Of a DNA stretch of 64,000 nt, positions 1-11,814 are shown in pieces (positions within the stretch are counted from its first letter, which is position 1; each line of letters opens with the position of its first letter). Both the position numbers and the translations under genes were made by a program. The notes under the pieces are model-generated. The model was not told where the DNA came from. It did not search any database and saw nothing but the letters and a program-made list of their open reading frames with translations. The stretch is from NCBI GenBank assembly GCA_030141605.1, contig JAQGDQ010000302.1, positions 1-64,000 of the forward strand. The letters are read 5' to 3'. The DNA comes from Tubiluchus corallicola. Its lineage: Eukaryota; Priapulida; Priapulimorpha; Priapulimorphida; Tubiluchidae.

Positions 1-604
1 TTACTGTAGTCTAGATTAGACGATTGGCCTAATTTTGCAGATTTTAGTTTTTTAATCCAGATTTATTTAACAGTTTTTTAATCCAGATTTATTTAACATT
101 CGCCTACTGAGCATCGTGCACAAAAACAAAATTTATCCATATGCGCGTGTAAAAGCTTATGGTTTAAAGCTAAACATGTTTATTATCCTGTGAAATAGCG
201 AAGCAATATTTCGTGGTATTACCAACCAATGTTATATAAATTTACCTTATCATAACTGTATCATAACTTTATGATTGTACACAACAGCAGCTGTAGCTGC
301 TATTTCTATTCTGGCGTCGAAACACTTACTGTATGTTTTTAACTAAATTTCTATAGTATATACTTTGAAACATATATTGAAGTAATTAGTAATTTAAAGT
401 TTTACAGCAGTGATCGTACGTTTTACAAAGACACAAAGGCTTAATTATTTATTTAATTATTAGTTATTAATTATTCTATTGAATGTTCGCGTGCGAATAG
501 AGGTTCTTTGTATTCTGTATACAGATGTATGTAGATGTACTGCATAATCATGTAACTTTAACTTTTCGATCAATAAGCCTAAAATAATGAACTCTCCCCC
601 CTCT

Positions 605-610
<6 letters not shown>

Positions 611-674
<64 letters not shown>
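611..674. repeat. (CT)n microsatellite
   Basis: About 64 bp of uninterrupted CT, preceded by C-rich sequence and followed by TGTC/TCTG steps to about 716. The open frames across it (Ser-Leu or Glu-Arg runs) come from the dinucleotide and are not genes. Confidence 0.97.
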
Positions 675-677
<3 letters not shown>

Positions 678-1350
678 TCTTGTCTGCCAGTCTGTCTACC
701 TGTCTGTCTGTCTCTCTTACACATACACATAGCAGAGTTATTTGCATGATCATTATATCTAATGCATCATTGGGGGAGGGGGATAACCAGGTGCCATTCG
801 TTCTTCCGCTCAGTGCCAAAGTAACACTGACTCATCACCATTGGAAACGGCTGTATACGTACAACACGTATTCAAGTAATAATTTCGATGCGCTGCTGCT
901 GTAGAATATAAAATAAATTGTAGCTCAACTCAGTAGGAAAGCAATTCAATTGATTTTCCTCTGCACGTTTATAGTCGTCTTCTTTATTGATTTAAGTTTG
1001 CTAACACGGGCATAAATACATTAAATACCGCAAAATGCGCAATGGACTTACGACACGGGAACATTTAGACATTGGGATTTTTACTTTTAGACACAGGGAT
1101 GTTCAAACCCAACGTGCTTGAATATTTCTACAGTGGAAGTTCAGACAGAAGCAAGTCTTAAAGTGAAACAGACTACTTCGTACTTGAAGAAGTTTGTACA
1201 CAGGACGCCTTGTCACGCTATATTAGCACACCATTATAAATAAGGATATAATTAATCATTTTAGAGTTTAGAAGTTTTTGCGTTTCGCAAAACTCTAACC
1301 ATAGTTTCCAATAGCTAACTGTTACTCTAATAAATAAATTCACTTAGGTC

Positions 1351-1455
1351 GTTTTTTTTTTGTTTTTGTTTTTTGGTTTTGGGGTGTTTTGGGGTTTTTT
1401 GGGTGGGTTTGTGTGGTTTGTTTGTTGTTTGTGGTTTGTGTTTGGGTTTTGGTGT
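1351..1455 (+). repeat. G/T-only low-complexity tract with G-quadruplex motif
   Basis: The plus strand is almost entirely G and T for about 100 bases. Positions 1381-1407 contain four G-runs (4, 4, 3, 3) separated by loops of 6, 6 and 1 bases, which fits the usual G3+N1-7 quadruplex pattern. No gene lies next to it. Confidence 0.8.
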
Positions 1456-2513
1456 GTTCAACGTACTCAAGTTTGAACATTTTCAAAGAAGTGAATTTAT
1501 TCCGTTTTTTTTCTGCAACTTCCATATATGGAAGGATAAGTTTGGAGTTAAGAAATTTTGGATTCGGCAAAGCTCTGTCCATATTTGTTTCTTTATTTAT
1601 GTCTCGTATCCAAAACGCCAAAGTGTGGTCTACAAAGCGTTCTTTAGTTCGAAATGTCAACAAATCAGTAACCCACACGTCTTGCGTTTAAATGACCTGC
1701 GACTTTCTGTGTTAAAATAACCCCGAGTGTAAACATCCTTTCATAATTTAGGTTCCTAAATGTCACATCAGAAAACAATGGCTGCTTATAAATCAAAAAT
1801 GTTCAAATCCAAGGGGAACTGTTAATATGTGACTGATTACATTTGCCACCATTGTTTTTTAACCAAATTTTTGTTTTAGCAACACGCGGTCAGAGTTTGG
1901 TCTTCCTGGGGCCCTAAACCAAATAAAGAAAGCTCAATATGACATTTTAATTTCCTAGAAATGCTTTCTAGAAATAGGTGAAAGGTTTTCGACGATTCTC
2001 TTTCAACCTGACTACATATCCCTAAATATGAAAACTATCTTGTATCAATCAAGTTTACTTACTAGTTACCTAAACTAATGCTGATGAGGGATAATCAGTT
2101 GGGGCTGTGAAAAAATTCTGATATAGTAACACACTCTGACGTCCTATCTTCCACATTATCTCAGTTTTTTAACTAATAGATCACTTCGTAAAAAAGACCT
2201 TCACAGACCTGCACACTAATGTTGTTTGCTCAACTAGTTCTTCAAATTACTTAGTTTCGGTTCGTCAACGTACGCGTTATTGGAGTTCACAAGGTATGTA
2301 GTGCTAATGGCTACGACACCGTGGTGGGAAGGAGCGGCTGGTATTGTGTTAGCAGTAAAATCAAACTTGAACGATCCCGTGGGTTAAAGAAGAACTGAAG
2401 TGAGACCTGGAAGCATCGTTTACGCATTAAGTTCTCCAAATTAATTACATATTCGTAACACACTCAAACCGGTTTGCATCCGATACGTTCCCATATCATT
2501 AAGTCCCGTGTGG

Positions 2514-2984
<471 letters not shown>

Positions 2985-3097
2985 TTTTAGTCACATCGGG
3001 GATGTTTTTACAGTTGAGACTGTCACTGCTGCAAGGCCTATAGATGGCACTAATAATATGTCCAGTTCAATGAAGGAGTTTACAATTCACCACACAA

Positions 3098-3205
3098 TTT
3101 AAATACTCTAACCCTAACCCCGACCTTAATCCTAACTCTAGCCCTGACTCTAACCTTAATCCGCTTCACTAAACTGCCCTAACCCTAATTCTAACCGTGT
3201 TCTCT
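3098..3205. repeat. Degenerate telomere-like (CCCTAA) interstitial repeat
   Basis: Several exact CTAACCCTAACC-type units are mixed with variants such as CCCGACCTTAATCC, CTAACTCTAGCCC and CCCTAACCCTAATTC over roughly 100 bp. It is a diverged array of the metazoan TTAGGG repeat in reverse orientation, within unique sequence, so an internal site and not a chromosome end. Confidence 0.7.
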
Positions 3206-4056
3206 ATGTTACAGGGAAGAGGATACTACGGAACACGCTTCACCAAACTAATTTCTTGTGTTTAGCCCACTTAAAATGTCAGTTCGGCGTATGCCAAAGT
3301 TTTAATAGCTTTTAGCAACTAGACTTGGTACCCTAAACAACATCAACGTTGCAACCATAAAAGATTGTTGCTCGTGTTGATGAAGTCAATGACCATGATG
3401 ATGCGATGATGGCAATAATGGCACAGTAACGATGACGATGACAACAACGATGATGAAGTTGATGTTGATGAATGTCACGAATACATTTTAAAGAGTCCTT
3501 GGAAGGAATTTTTCTAATTTAAAATTGGTCTACTTCTGCTGGCAAAAAACCAAAACTTTCTGTGAACAAGCTTGCCTAAATAATTGTTTGTTCAATGGCG
3601 TACCTCGTGACGATGTTGTGTGACAAACATCGATCCACTACGAAACAATATAAACGAATCCACGCCATCTCGATGCTTTCGGCTTGTTATTATATATGTC
3701 ACCATTTCAGTTGCCATTAATTAAAATCGCAATACATGTATTTGAATTTTCGAAGTAAACGGTGAAAAGTTGAAATTTTTGCAGATGAAAATCACAGAAC
3801 AAGATAGGGAGGTTGCTAAATGTGTGTGAAACGATTAATTAGTTCTACTTTCTCAGCAGCTATGTTTATACATTCTCACTGTCACAACAAAACAATGAAA
3901 AAGAAGTAATATCTACAACACGCAAATTGGCAATAAATAATGAAGCTAATATTAATTCTGTATAATTTGTACTTTAGTGCTTATAGTTTTTGGGATAGTG
4001 CTTTCCCTGATTGCAATGAATAGGCAATTTATAATTTTTTGGCTAACTAAACTTAC

Positions 4057-4159
4057 CACCTGTAGCAGTGTCGTTGTGGTCATCATGTGATTCGATGGGA
4101 TTAACGGCGGTGATGACAATGCCAAAAAACATGAGCACACATACTGTAGGTGCCTCCAT
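4057..4159 (-). CDS. First coding exon of a putative secreted or membrane protein (partial)
   Basis: ATG at 4159 opens 34 codons beginning MEAPTVCVLMFFGIVITAV, a hydrophobic core of the kind seen in signal peptides, followed by an acidic His/Asp/Asn-rich stretch (ESHDDHNDTATG). The frame runs into a strong donor (GTAAGT at 4056-4051), leaving a phase-1 split codon. A TATAATA sequence lies 49-55 bases upstream of the ATG. Downstream exons would be at lower coordinates and were not found. It lies 3' of the stop of the duplicated-exon gene, on the same strand and sharing its phase-1 junctions, so it may begin a neighbouring paralogue; that link is inference. The family is not recognised. Confidence 0.5.
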
Positions 4160-4207
4160 TACTGCACGCACTCACACCACGCCGCAAGATGAGGCTGCAG
4201 TGTAGAG

Positions 4208-4214
4208 TATTATA
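4208..4214 (-). promoter_or_regulatory. Candidate TATA box
   Basis: TATAATA on the minus strand, 49 bases upstream of the signal-peptide ATG at 4159. This spacing would put a start site about 20 bases before the ATG. Suggested by sequence and position only. Confidence 0.3.
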
Positions 4215-4962
4215 CAGGTTTTGCTGCCTCCAGCTCAATTATTACAGGTAGTGGCATCTCAAATTGATGCGCATGAGTTGTACAGGTATGCGCTGTATAG
4301 ATGAGAGACAGGTGTGTTTATTATGTGGATGAAGCTTTACTAAAAATACTATTTTGCAAAGTTATGCAAGCACGGCCTAATATCATAATCTCAAAATGCA
4401 CATTACGGAACAACTACAGTTCAAAAAAATTTTTTATTGCCTGCAGTTCATAAATATAGACCTTTTCCTCCTTCTTCTCCTCCTCATTCTAGTCCAGGAA
4501 TCAGCAGCTGCTACAATTTTCATTGTTTCTGAAAGGTAATTGTATGATTTTTTTCCGGCGAAATCCTTGTAGTATAGTAACAGTGTCTTAGCTGTACAAG
4601 CGCCTTACTTTACTGTTACTTGTAGTGCTGTGCATTGCCACTTCAAGGTGTATTTGGCAGAACAAACAGTGGATCAATGTTGCATAACAACGTACTAAAT
4701 ACTACCTGGAGTACTAAGTAAATATCGTTATAAACTGTACTATCACTGCACTCTTTTAGATGATTCAGAAGAAGGTATACTTTGGGTGAAACTTGCGGCT
4801 GTGCAGTACCGGTTTTGCTTCCTTGTAGCTTTTTGCTATTTATCTCCTGATAACTCTTCTAGGTACGTGACTGTTCACAATTTTTATGAAACACTCCTAT
4901 CACAGTTATATGTGTGCCGTAATGTAAGCAAGCATATGCACTTTTCGAACACCTGTTAGTAC

Positions 4963-5340
4963 ATTTATGCAATCTACAATGTTTCCTTAATTGAGTTATT
5001 GTGACTTTAATGCTGTGTCAGCAGCCATTTTGAATTACCTTGACCTAGAATGACTTTGAAACACTATTTTCTGATAGACCATATGCATTTTTATATCAGC
5101 TGTCAACATATTTATGCAGTGTACAATGCATCTTAGTGAGTTATTTTGACTTTAAAGCTAAGTCGGCGGCATTTTAAATGGCCTTGACCTTATATGACCT
5201 AAAACACTATTTTCCTGATAGGCCATGCGTACTTTTGTATTAGCTGTAATACATTTATGCCATCTTAAATGCCGTCTTTTTTAGTTCTTTTGACTTTAAA
5301 GCAGTGTTGGCAGCCATTTTGAACTTAGAGCCCCATAACT
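4963..5340. repeat. Three imperfect tandem repeats of about 145 bp
   Basis: Three diverged units start near 4963, 5109 and 5249. Each runs from TTTATGC(A/C) through a GAGTTATT-like block, GACTTTAA, GCAGCCATTTT and (in two units) CTTGACC, to ACACTATTTTC and GATAG(A/G)CCAT. The third unit is cut short after GCCATTTTGAA. No coding sense was found. Confidence 0.75.
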
Positions 5341-6466
5341 TTTTCCAAAAGTGGATTTCAGAAAATTTTTAATATGTTGTTCTAGACGACTTTCTGGGTG
5401 TCTGTGCAAAAATTCAGCTTTACGCTATTTTTATCTACACATACATTTTTTGGTTAATTTGACTGGACTATTTAACTTGGACTGATAACCTCACAGAAAG
5501 CTGTACTGATCTGAGAGCGAAATGTTTCTCCACACTAATTATATTTCTTTCCACATACACCGCAAAATATCTTTTGCTTTACTAACTTTTAAAAATATAT
5601 CGATGTGTTAAAAAAATATAACTTTGTTAAACATGTAAGAGATACATAAGTATTTCTTATCCTATGTCATCTTATCTTACCTTATCGTACTTACATGGCT
5701 GGCCGCAATCCTTACTTAAATAGTTCTGTATACAGTGATTCGGGGTAAAATTTTCTAATTACCCATCTATGTCTCTGTTTTGTCTTTGGTTCCGATTTAC
5801 CAAGATCCAGACGCAGTTTACACTTAGCATTTGCCACACAGAGTTTTACATTTTTCATTTTGTTTCATACCAATAGAGGGCGCAGTTATGCAGCGGCACG
5901 AAAAATAATGTAAAAAAATAAAACAAATTAAAATTTGTATGAATTTTCAGTTTTTCTTTGTTCTTTTTATACAAACTAGTAAACTAGTAGTTTACGTATG
6001 TCAATTACATATGGCCTTCGTCAGTACAACAAGCGAAAAGTGGCACAGGTACCTAACATTAATAAAAATGTGATGAGGCAATTTTATAGGCACAAACTTT
6101 TAGTTACCCAGCAATGACTAAGTTATCGAAATTAAGCTTTCTAGCATATTACTTGACTACACCAATGGTATAGGCCTGAAGTAGCTGTAATATGTTACTC
6201 TACAATAAAATAATCACTAAAGCCATGCTTGAGACATTAAATGAAATTTCTGCTTTATGTAACTAATATTCTTTCTTAACTTGTTTGCCTTAGCGTGCCA
6301 TTTTAGAAGGTTGGGGAGCTTCTTGGCGATGAAGCCCATATTAAAATGTTCTCAATTTTTCTCTCACGAGCATCTTAAGACATATGCCGAGTTAGTTATA
6401 AAAAAATTACGTCTGTATCTACATAACAATTTGGTTGATCGGTTTTGATCAGTGAATTTTTGCACT

Positions 6467-7000
6467 TCACATTTCCGACGTAGCCGTTGTCGTAATCTTT
6501 GCCCCATTGTGAACTCTATCCTGAGAGGCATGACATTTGTCATTTATCGTTGCAATACATTCCAGACTTGTGTTCAAAGAGTGCACGCCACCTAAACCAC
6601 CTGGTCTAATCCTCTTACTGCGCTGTTGTAGCTCCGGCGTCTCGAATCGCTTTGGCAAATGTTCCATAGAGGTCGCTTGAAGCATCTGTCTTGCCACATC
6701 GCCTGGAAAGAGTGCAGTTCATGTTAGTGAATGCAACTACATGGTTGCAAGCCACTGACAGACAACTAGGTACAAATCATCCATTTTGTCTGTCTTGGTT
6801 TGTAAACACGCATTTGATACAAAATTTTTAAGTACCATCCAAGCTGCTACCATTAAACTAGTAGTGTCCCTGTAGAAGGATATTTTCGTCATAATAAAGG
6901 TAATCAGTTTATGGTTAGCTGCAAGCGAGCATTACCCGATAATTTGACTAATTATAAACTCATGAGTTAGTCATCATCAAAATATGCCAAAAGTGTCCCT

Positions 7001-7072
<72 letters not shown>

Positions 7073-9982
7073 TTCTTTCTCTCTTCACTTCGTTAATCTC
7101 TCATTAATTGTTAGTCTCCCTATCACAAAATATTATTAGATATCAGTAAGCATGCAAAAACGATGGTCGAGGTCGGCTAGCAATGAAGACTAAACAAGAA
7201 CATTAAAAGTGTAAAAGTTTTTCAACGTGCAGCGATTAAATACAGACAAAATATTATGCTGTTAAACCAAAAGAAATAGCCGCTCCCTGAACACACAGAT
7301 ATAAAACTTACTTTACAAGACTCGTTGACCGAACTTTCATTGATCTGAACGCTACCGAAGTTCGTAACTTGTGTTAACTGAAGAAGGTCACGACATCTAC
7401 AATCAAGTCAGTCTCGGTAATTACATGGTGCACGAAACACCAAAGAAGATGGAAGAGTAAAATTAAGGCACAGTTCGAAACAGATCACCCGAAAAGTACA
7501 GACACGTGAAGAAGTCTAATCCATTTTAGAAAGTACATACCATCTTCGTTAAAAGCAGCATCCCTAGCCGATGGTCCTCTTTTTGATGCACCAGGAATCA
7601 TACCACAAGCTATTGTTTATCAAATGAATTTTCTTAATATTTTTCCGTATCTAATACAGTTATACGTTTATTAAGTTGCTCTATTTTTTTAAAGTAAGCT
7701 CACAAAATAGTAAAATCAACAAGCCAGTGTACAACCTGAAGGGCACGATAATACAGTAACGTAGACACAAGTCAGACCAAAAATAATTTGTAGTGACCAA
7801 ACTTAAGTTGTGATTGTTAAATAGCAACAAATTAATCCGTCGCCTTGCGAAACATGATTTGAACCAATTTATAAGCATACACGTTCATTGTTCATTTTTA
7901 CGTACGTTGTAGATTTGTTTTACATGAAGATTAGATTCTAAAAGTGAAAGGAACTAAAAGAAAAATGTTACAATGTAAAAGAAACAAAAAACACCACATT
8001 TCCTAAAAAAAATAATTGCTTCAAGGTTATTGTAAGTGTTTCTCAGTAAGCATTGTGAACAATGGACATGCACTGATGGTCATGCAGAAGGCCATGGACA
8101 AAGGCAAAAATGATACGTTATAAACGTTAAACGACTGTTTCAATATACATCATTAACAGAACATTGTCATTATGAAAATATCTGGCATGTTAATGTTGAA
8201 TAGGATTAACCAAAAATTTTTATGCACCAATCAGATTGTAAGTACCTCTATAATGGAAAGTAACGATTAAAGTGGCAACGCAAAAATACTTCACTTCACA
8301 GTACTATCAAAGTAAACTACTTTACACTGCAATGTTGCGTATATTTCAAGGACAAAGCAGCAGCGTCCTGGATACTCAATGGGCTTCCCTATTAGCAAGT
8401 GTGGACTTTATAGTGCATGTAAATTTGCTGTTAATTAACGAAAAAACTTAGCGAACAAATTCACACTGAAGTGGAAGCTGGATGGTGTTACAGTATGTGC
8501 GAAAAAAGAAATTATTCGTCATCTGTAACTTTACTACTTTGTCTACAATTATTCGAGAAGAGATGAAAGTGATCTTTATTATTATTATACTGCACATCCT
8601 AACCAGCCTGTAAATTTGTGAAGTTTAAGCATACTTTACCAATTTTGCATATAGATCCTCACTAAACAACAATTTTTTCACAGTAGAAAAATAGCATAGA
8701 AAAGAAAATAGAAGTACGTGAAACAAGAAAAAAGAATGCTTGGGCTTTGAGAGAAAAGTTTGTAAGAAACAAGTGAATGTTCTTTCCCAAACAAATCGAG
8801 CAAAGACGTTTAATTAATGTTTACAGAAAAAATCTAGGTCAACGTGCAATTCTAATAAAGAATAAAAACAGACTAACCTGAAGTACAGAGACAAACGGTA
8901 TCAGGTCATGTTACAGTTACCGGAAAGAAAAAGATTTTGAGATGCCAAAGATGTTAAGAAATTTCCTGAATCTAATGGATTTGACAGATCTAAATACATT
9001 ATAGATGTTGAAGATGAAGAGACAACACTCGTATTTTTGGAGCTGAGTCATCGATAAATTCTACTTGTTGGCCAATGATATCATACTAACACCTCTCATT
9101 TTCCTTAAGGACTAGTTGATGGAAAATTAGCCACAGAGGTACTAGATACACCTACGTTCAAAATATTAAAATGGTGTTGAAAAATTCAAAACCTTGTGCT
9201 AAAGCCTGCACAAAATACTAAATCGGGAAAGTTCTAGGAAAAAGTGGTTTACTTTGAAGTGCTAAACAGAAGAAGACAACGTTGAACTGGATCGCTGAAA
9301 AGACACAACACACAATTATTGTGACTGGAATAGATCACCAAACTTTGTCCCAGCAGAGGTCAAACACTTATATAGATTTTTTGTATTGAAAGTAGAAAAA
9401 TCGCTCATCTCATTATTAAGTTATGTCGTTCGGATGTAAACTAGAGGAGGATCCTCATTCACGTCCCAAAAGCACACAGTTCTACAAGCACTTCATAGAC
9501 GATGATGATAATTCTTTATTTCGTAAATATATACAAATGAGTATATACAAAACTTTATAGAGGAATTAAGTTAGAAATCTTGCAAAGTCTGTTGCATGTA
9601 TTTTGGATGTGATGTATAAATATTTTTTGTTTTATAATGTCGCAAAGTTTTACAAATAGTTTTAAAAAGTTCTGTAACATGATCACTTTTGTGGTAGGAG
9701 AGATAGTAAATGTGTAAGTGTCCTTTTTGCCATAGTAGCCATTTGATACGTTCAGAAACTCTGATTTTCAAGATGGAAGCAGAGAGAAGAATCCCGGACA
9801 ATACATTACTGTTTTAGATTTTCAAAAGCTCATTTGCTTAACAGATTTTTCAGTAACAAAGTTAAAAGTTCTTTCCTTTTATAGTCTTCCCTATATACGC
9901 ATTTACACTGCAAAAGTACCTGCGTGCCTACTAGCTACGCACAAATCTACCTACCTGCATGCTTGCCTATCTGTCTCTCTCC

Positions 9983-10071
<89 letters not shown>

Positions 10072-10522
10072 TTCTCTCTCTCTCTCTCTCTTTCTCTCTC
10101 CCTCTTTTTCTCTCCCTCTTTCTCTCTCCCTCTCTCTCTCTCCCTCTCTTTCCCTCAAATTTTCTAAAAAAAGCAAGCAGCAGAGTAAAAGCGTTAACAC
10201 CAAAGAAAACAAAAGGCACAATAATTGTAACGAAAATCAGACAGCAGAAAAAGACATGTTGTACTGTTAAATTGAAAGAAATAGCTATTCCCTGAACACC
10301 AGTTTTTTACAGACTTCTGCTCACCAAACTTACTTTGAGGTGTGCAGTAACTTCAGATAAGTTTTAGTGCAACACCAAAACAAGACGGAAGTATCAAAAT
10401 CGAAAAGTTGATTTCCGGAAGACACGTGAAACTGGACCGCTAATATTACATACCATTTCTGCGAACAGCGTTTCGCCTAGCCAATTGTCCTCTTTTGGAT
10501 GAAGCAGGAATCATACCACAAA
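6467..10522 (-). CDS. Unrecognised gene, 3' part: two duplicated exons plus terminal exon
   Basis: Three exons on the minus strand join in frame: 10454-10522, 7541-7609 and 6467-6702 (TGA at 6467-6469). The first two are paralogous, each 69 bp, phase 1 at both ends, with TAG acceptors and GTATGT donors. Both encode CGMIP(G/A)(A/S)SKRG..AR; 12 of 22 residues are identical. The terminal exon adds 77 residues with dibasic sites (LPKRF, RSKRIRPGG) and two cysteines seven residues apart (LECIATINDKCH). The Lys-Arg sites could fit a processed secreted precursor, but no amidation Gly-Lys-Arg is present and I do not recognise the family. The 5' exons, including any start codon, were not found between 10523 and the transporter gene; they may lie inside the transporter introns. 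Splice sites and the exon duplication are seen directly; the function is unknown. Confidence 0.55.
7000..8400. repeat. Copy 1 of a duplicated block carrying one 69-bp exon
   Basis: This block resembles 9960-11290 in order: CT microsatellite, a GAAATAGC..(T/C)CCCTGAACAC segment, an ACACCAAA.(A/C)AAGA(T/C)GGAAG segment, the exon, a TTTCTCAGTAAGCA..GTGAAC segment, and CACTTCACAGTACTAT. The matching exons are 2913 bp apart. Introns have diverged more than the exons, so the duplication is old. Confidence 0.75.
7009..7082. repeat. (CT)n microsatellite
   Basis: About 70 bp of CT with a few CTTT interruptions at its right end. It sits at the same place in the duplicated block as the CT array at 9972-10155, so an ancestral array was probably copied with the block. 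Confidence 0.95.
8401..9959. other. Spacer between the duplicated blocks
   Basis: AT-rich sequence with no coding exon or repeat that I could recognise. On the minus strand it would be intron between the two 69-bp exons. Confidence 0.4.
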
Positions 10523-11290
10523 CTACCAATTTTATCAAATAAATTTTGGTATGTTTACAACACATGTACTGGAATAATGGTTAAATTGTTAGAACAAGCT
10601 GAGTTTTTCAGCTATATTAACCAGCGAGCTTGCTCAATAAGTGACAGCACGGTAACACAGACACAAGTGACGAAGCTGAGTAGAATAAGTTAAACATCTG
10701 CCCGGCAGGACGCGCTTGCTGCCATTTCATAAAAACACATGTTCGTTCATTTTATGTAGGCCTGCATCACAGAGATTAACATTATGGTTAATGTTTAATT
10801 CAGTGCCTACCTATATCTTATTTGTAAATCAGATATAAAAAAATGAAAGGGACCAAAAAATGTAACAATGCAAAAGAAACAAAAGCCACCGCCACAAATA
10901 TAAAAAAGCATAGATGCTACAAGGTTATTGCAAGTGTTTTTCAGTAAGCAATGTGAACTAAAACATGCACAGACAACCAGGCAGAAAGCCATTGACAAAG
11001 ACGGAAATGACGTGTAACCCCACAGACATGTTGAATTTTTCAATATACATCATTGACACAACATTGATTTTTTCAGAATAACTGACGTGTTGAAAGCTGT
11101 ACACTGTACAGGAATACCCAATTTTGTTAAGAATACATGCATTGATCATAGCACAAGTTTCTTTACGTTGCAATGTATTGGTTATCGTCAGCATAAAGAA
11201 CGGTTCACTTCACAGTACTATTAATATAAACTATGCTTTACACCGCGATATTTCGTGCATTTATTACATAGAATGAAGCAGTAAAATTCT
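9960..11290. repeat. Copy 2 of the duplicated block carrying the other 69-bp exon
   Basis: Partner of 7000-8400, with the same order of shared segments. It includes a longer CT array and the paralogous exon at 10454-10522. Open frames on either strand in the intronic part show no protein signal. Confidence 0.75.
9972..10155. repeat. (CT)n microsatellite with TTTC/CCCT interruptions
   Basis: About 180 bp of CT, pure in the left half and broken by TTT and CCC in the right half. The Ser-Leu and Glu-Arg frames across it are artefacts. Confidence 0.96.
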
Positions 11291-11814
11291 CATAAAAAAC
11301 GATTCATGTAAATTTTCTAATATTGGACAAAAAATCAGTCCAAAATGCACTCAGTCGAGTGGAGGATCGAGTGCTTGGTAGCATAAAAGGGAAACCGTAC
11401 GAAAAATGTATTAAAGATGCAAAAATTTTATCATTGTTTATTATGAGAAAACGTTATGATACCTATTTACTTGTCGAAACATTTTATGCAAGTTTACACG
11501 CAAATACGGGCTCCGATGTAACCCAACTAGACCAACTAATTTACACAAACTGTCGCGTAGTAAAACTAATTCATGTCTTTAGTTATGCAACATCTAAAAA
11601 AATTTGATATTCAGAAATTATTCTTTATAACCTGCACGAATTTCAGTTTGGGAACCGTAAAACGCAGATTCGCAGGACTCATAAAACCTTAAAGGCCGAC
11701 TTGTACAATAAATGTGTTTAAATAAGTTTAATCGATTTTTGACTTAACACCTACCTTAATTTCTATACATAACTGCGCAAAGCCAACAACGAAGATATCA
11801 TTAAGTAAGCGTAC

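Noticed and set aside
10807-11194. Two Cys/Phe-rich minus-strand frames as the missing signal-peptide exon
   Set aside because: The equivalent region in the other duplicated block does not keep the frame, and no phase-1 donor follows.
11323-11607. 94-codon plus-strand frame (contains ALSRVEDRVLGSIKG and DVTQLDQLIYTN)
   Set aside because: No ATG at its 5' end, no recognisable domain and no splice partners. It may be chance or an old repeat; not supported as a gene.
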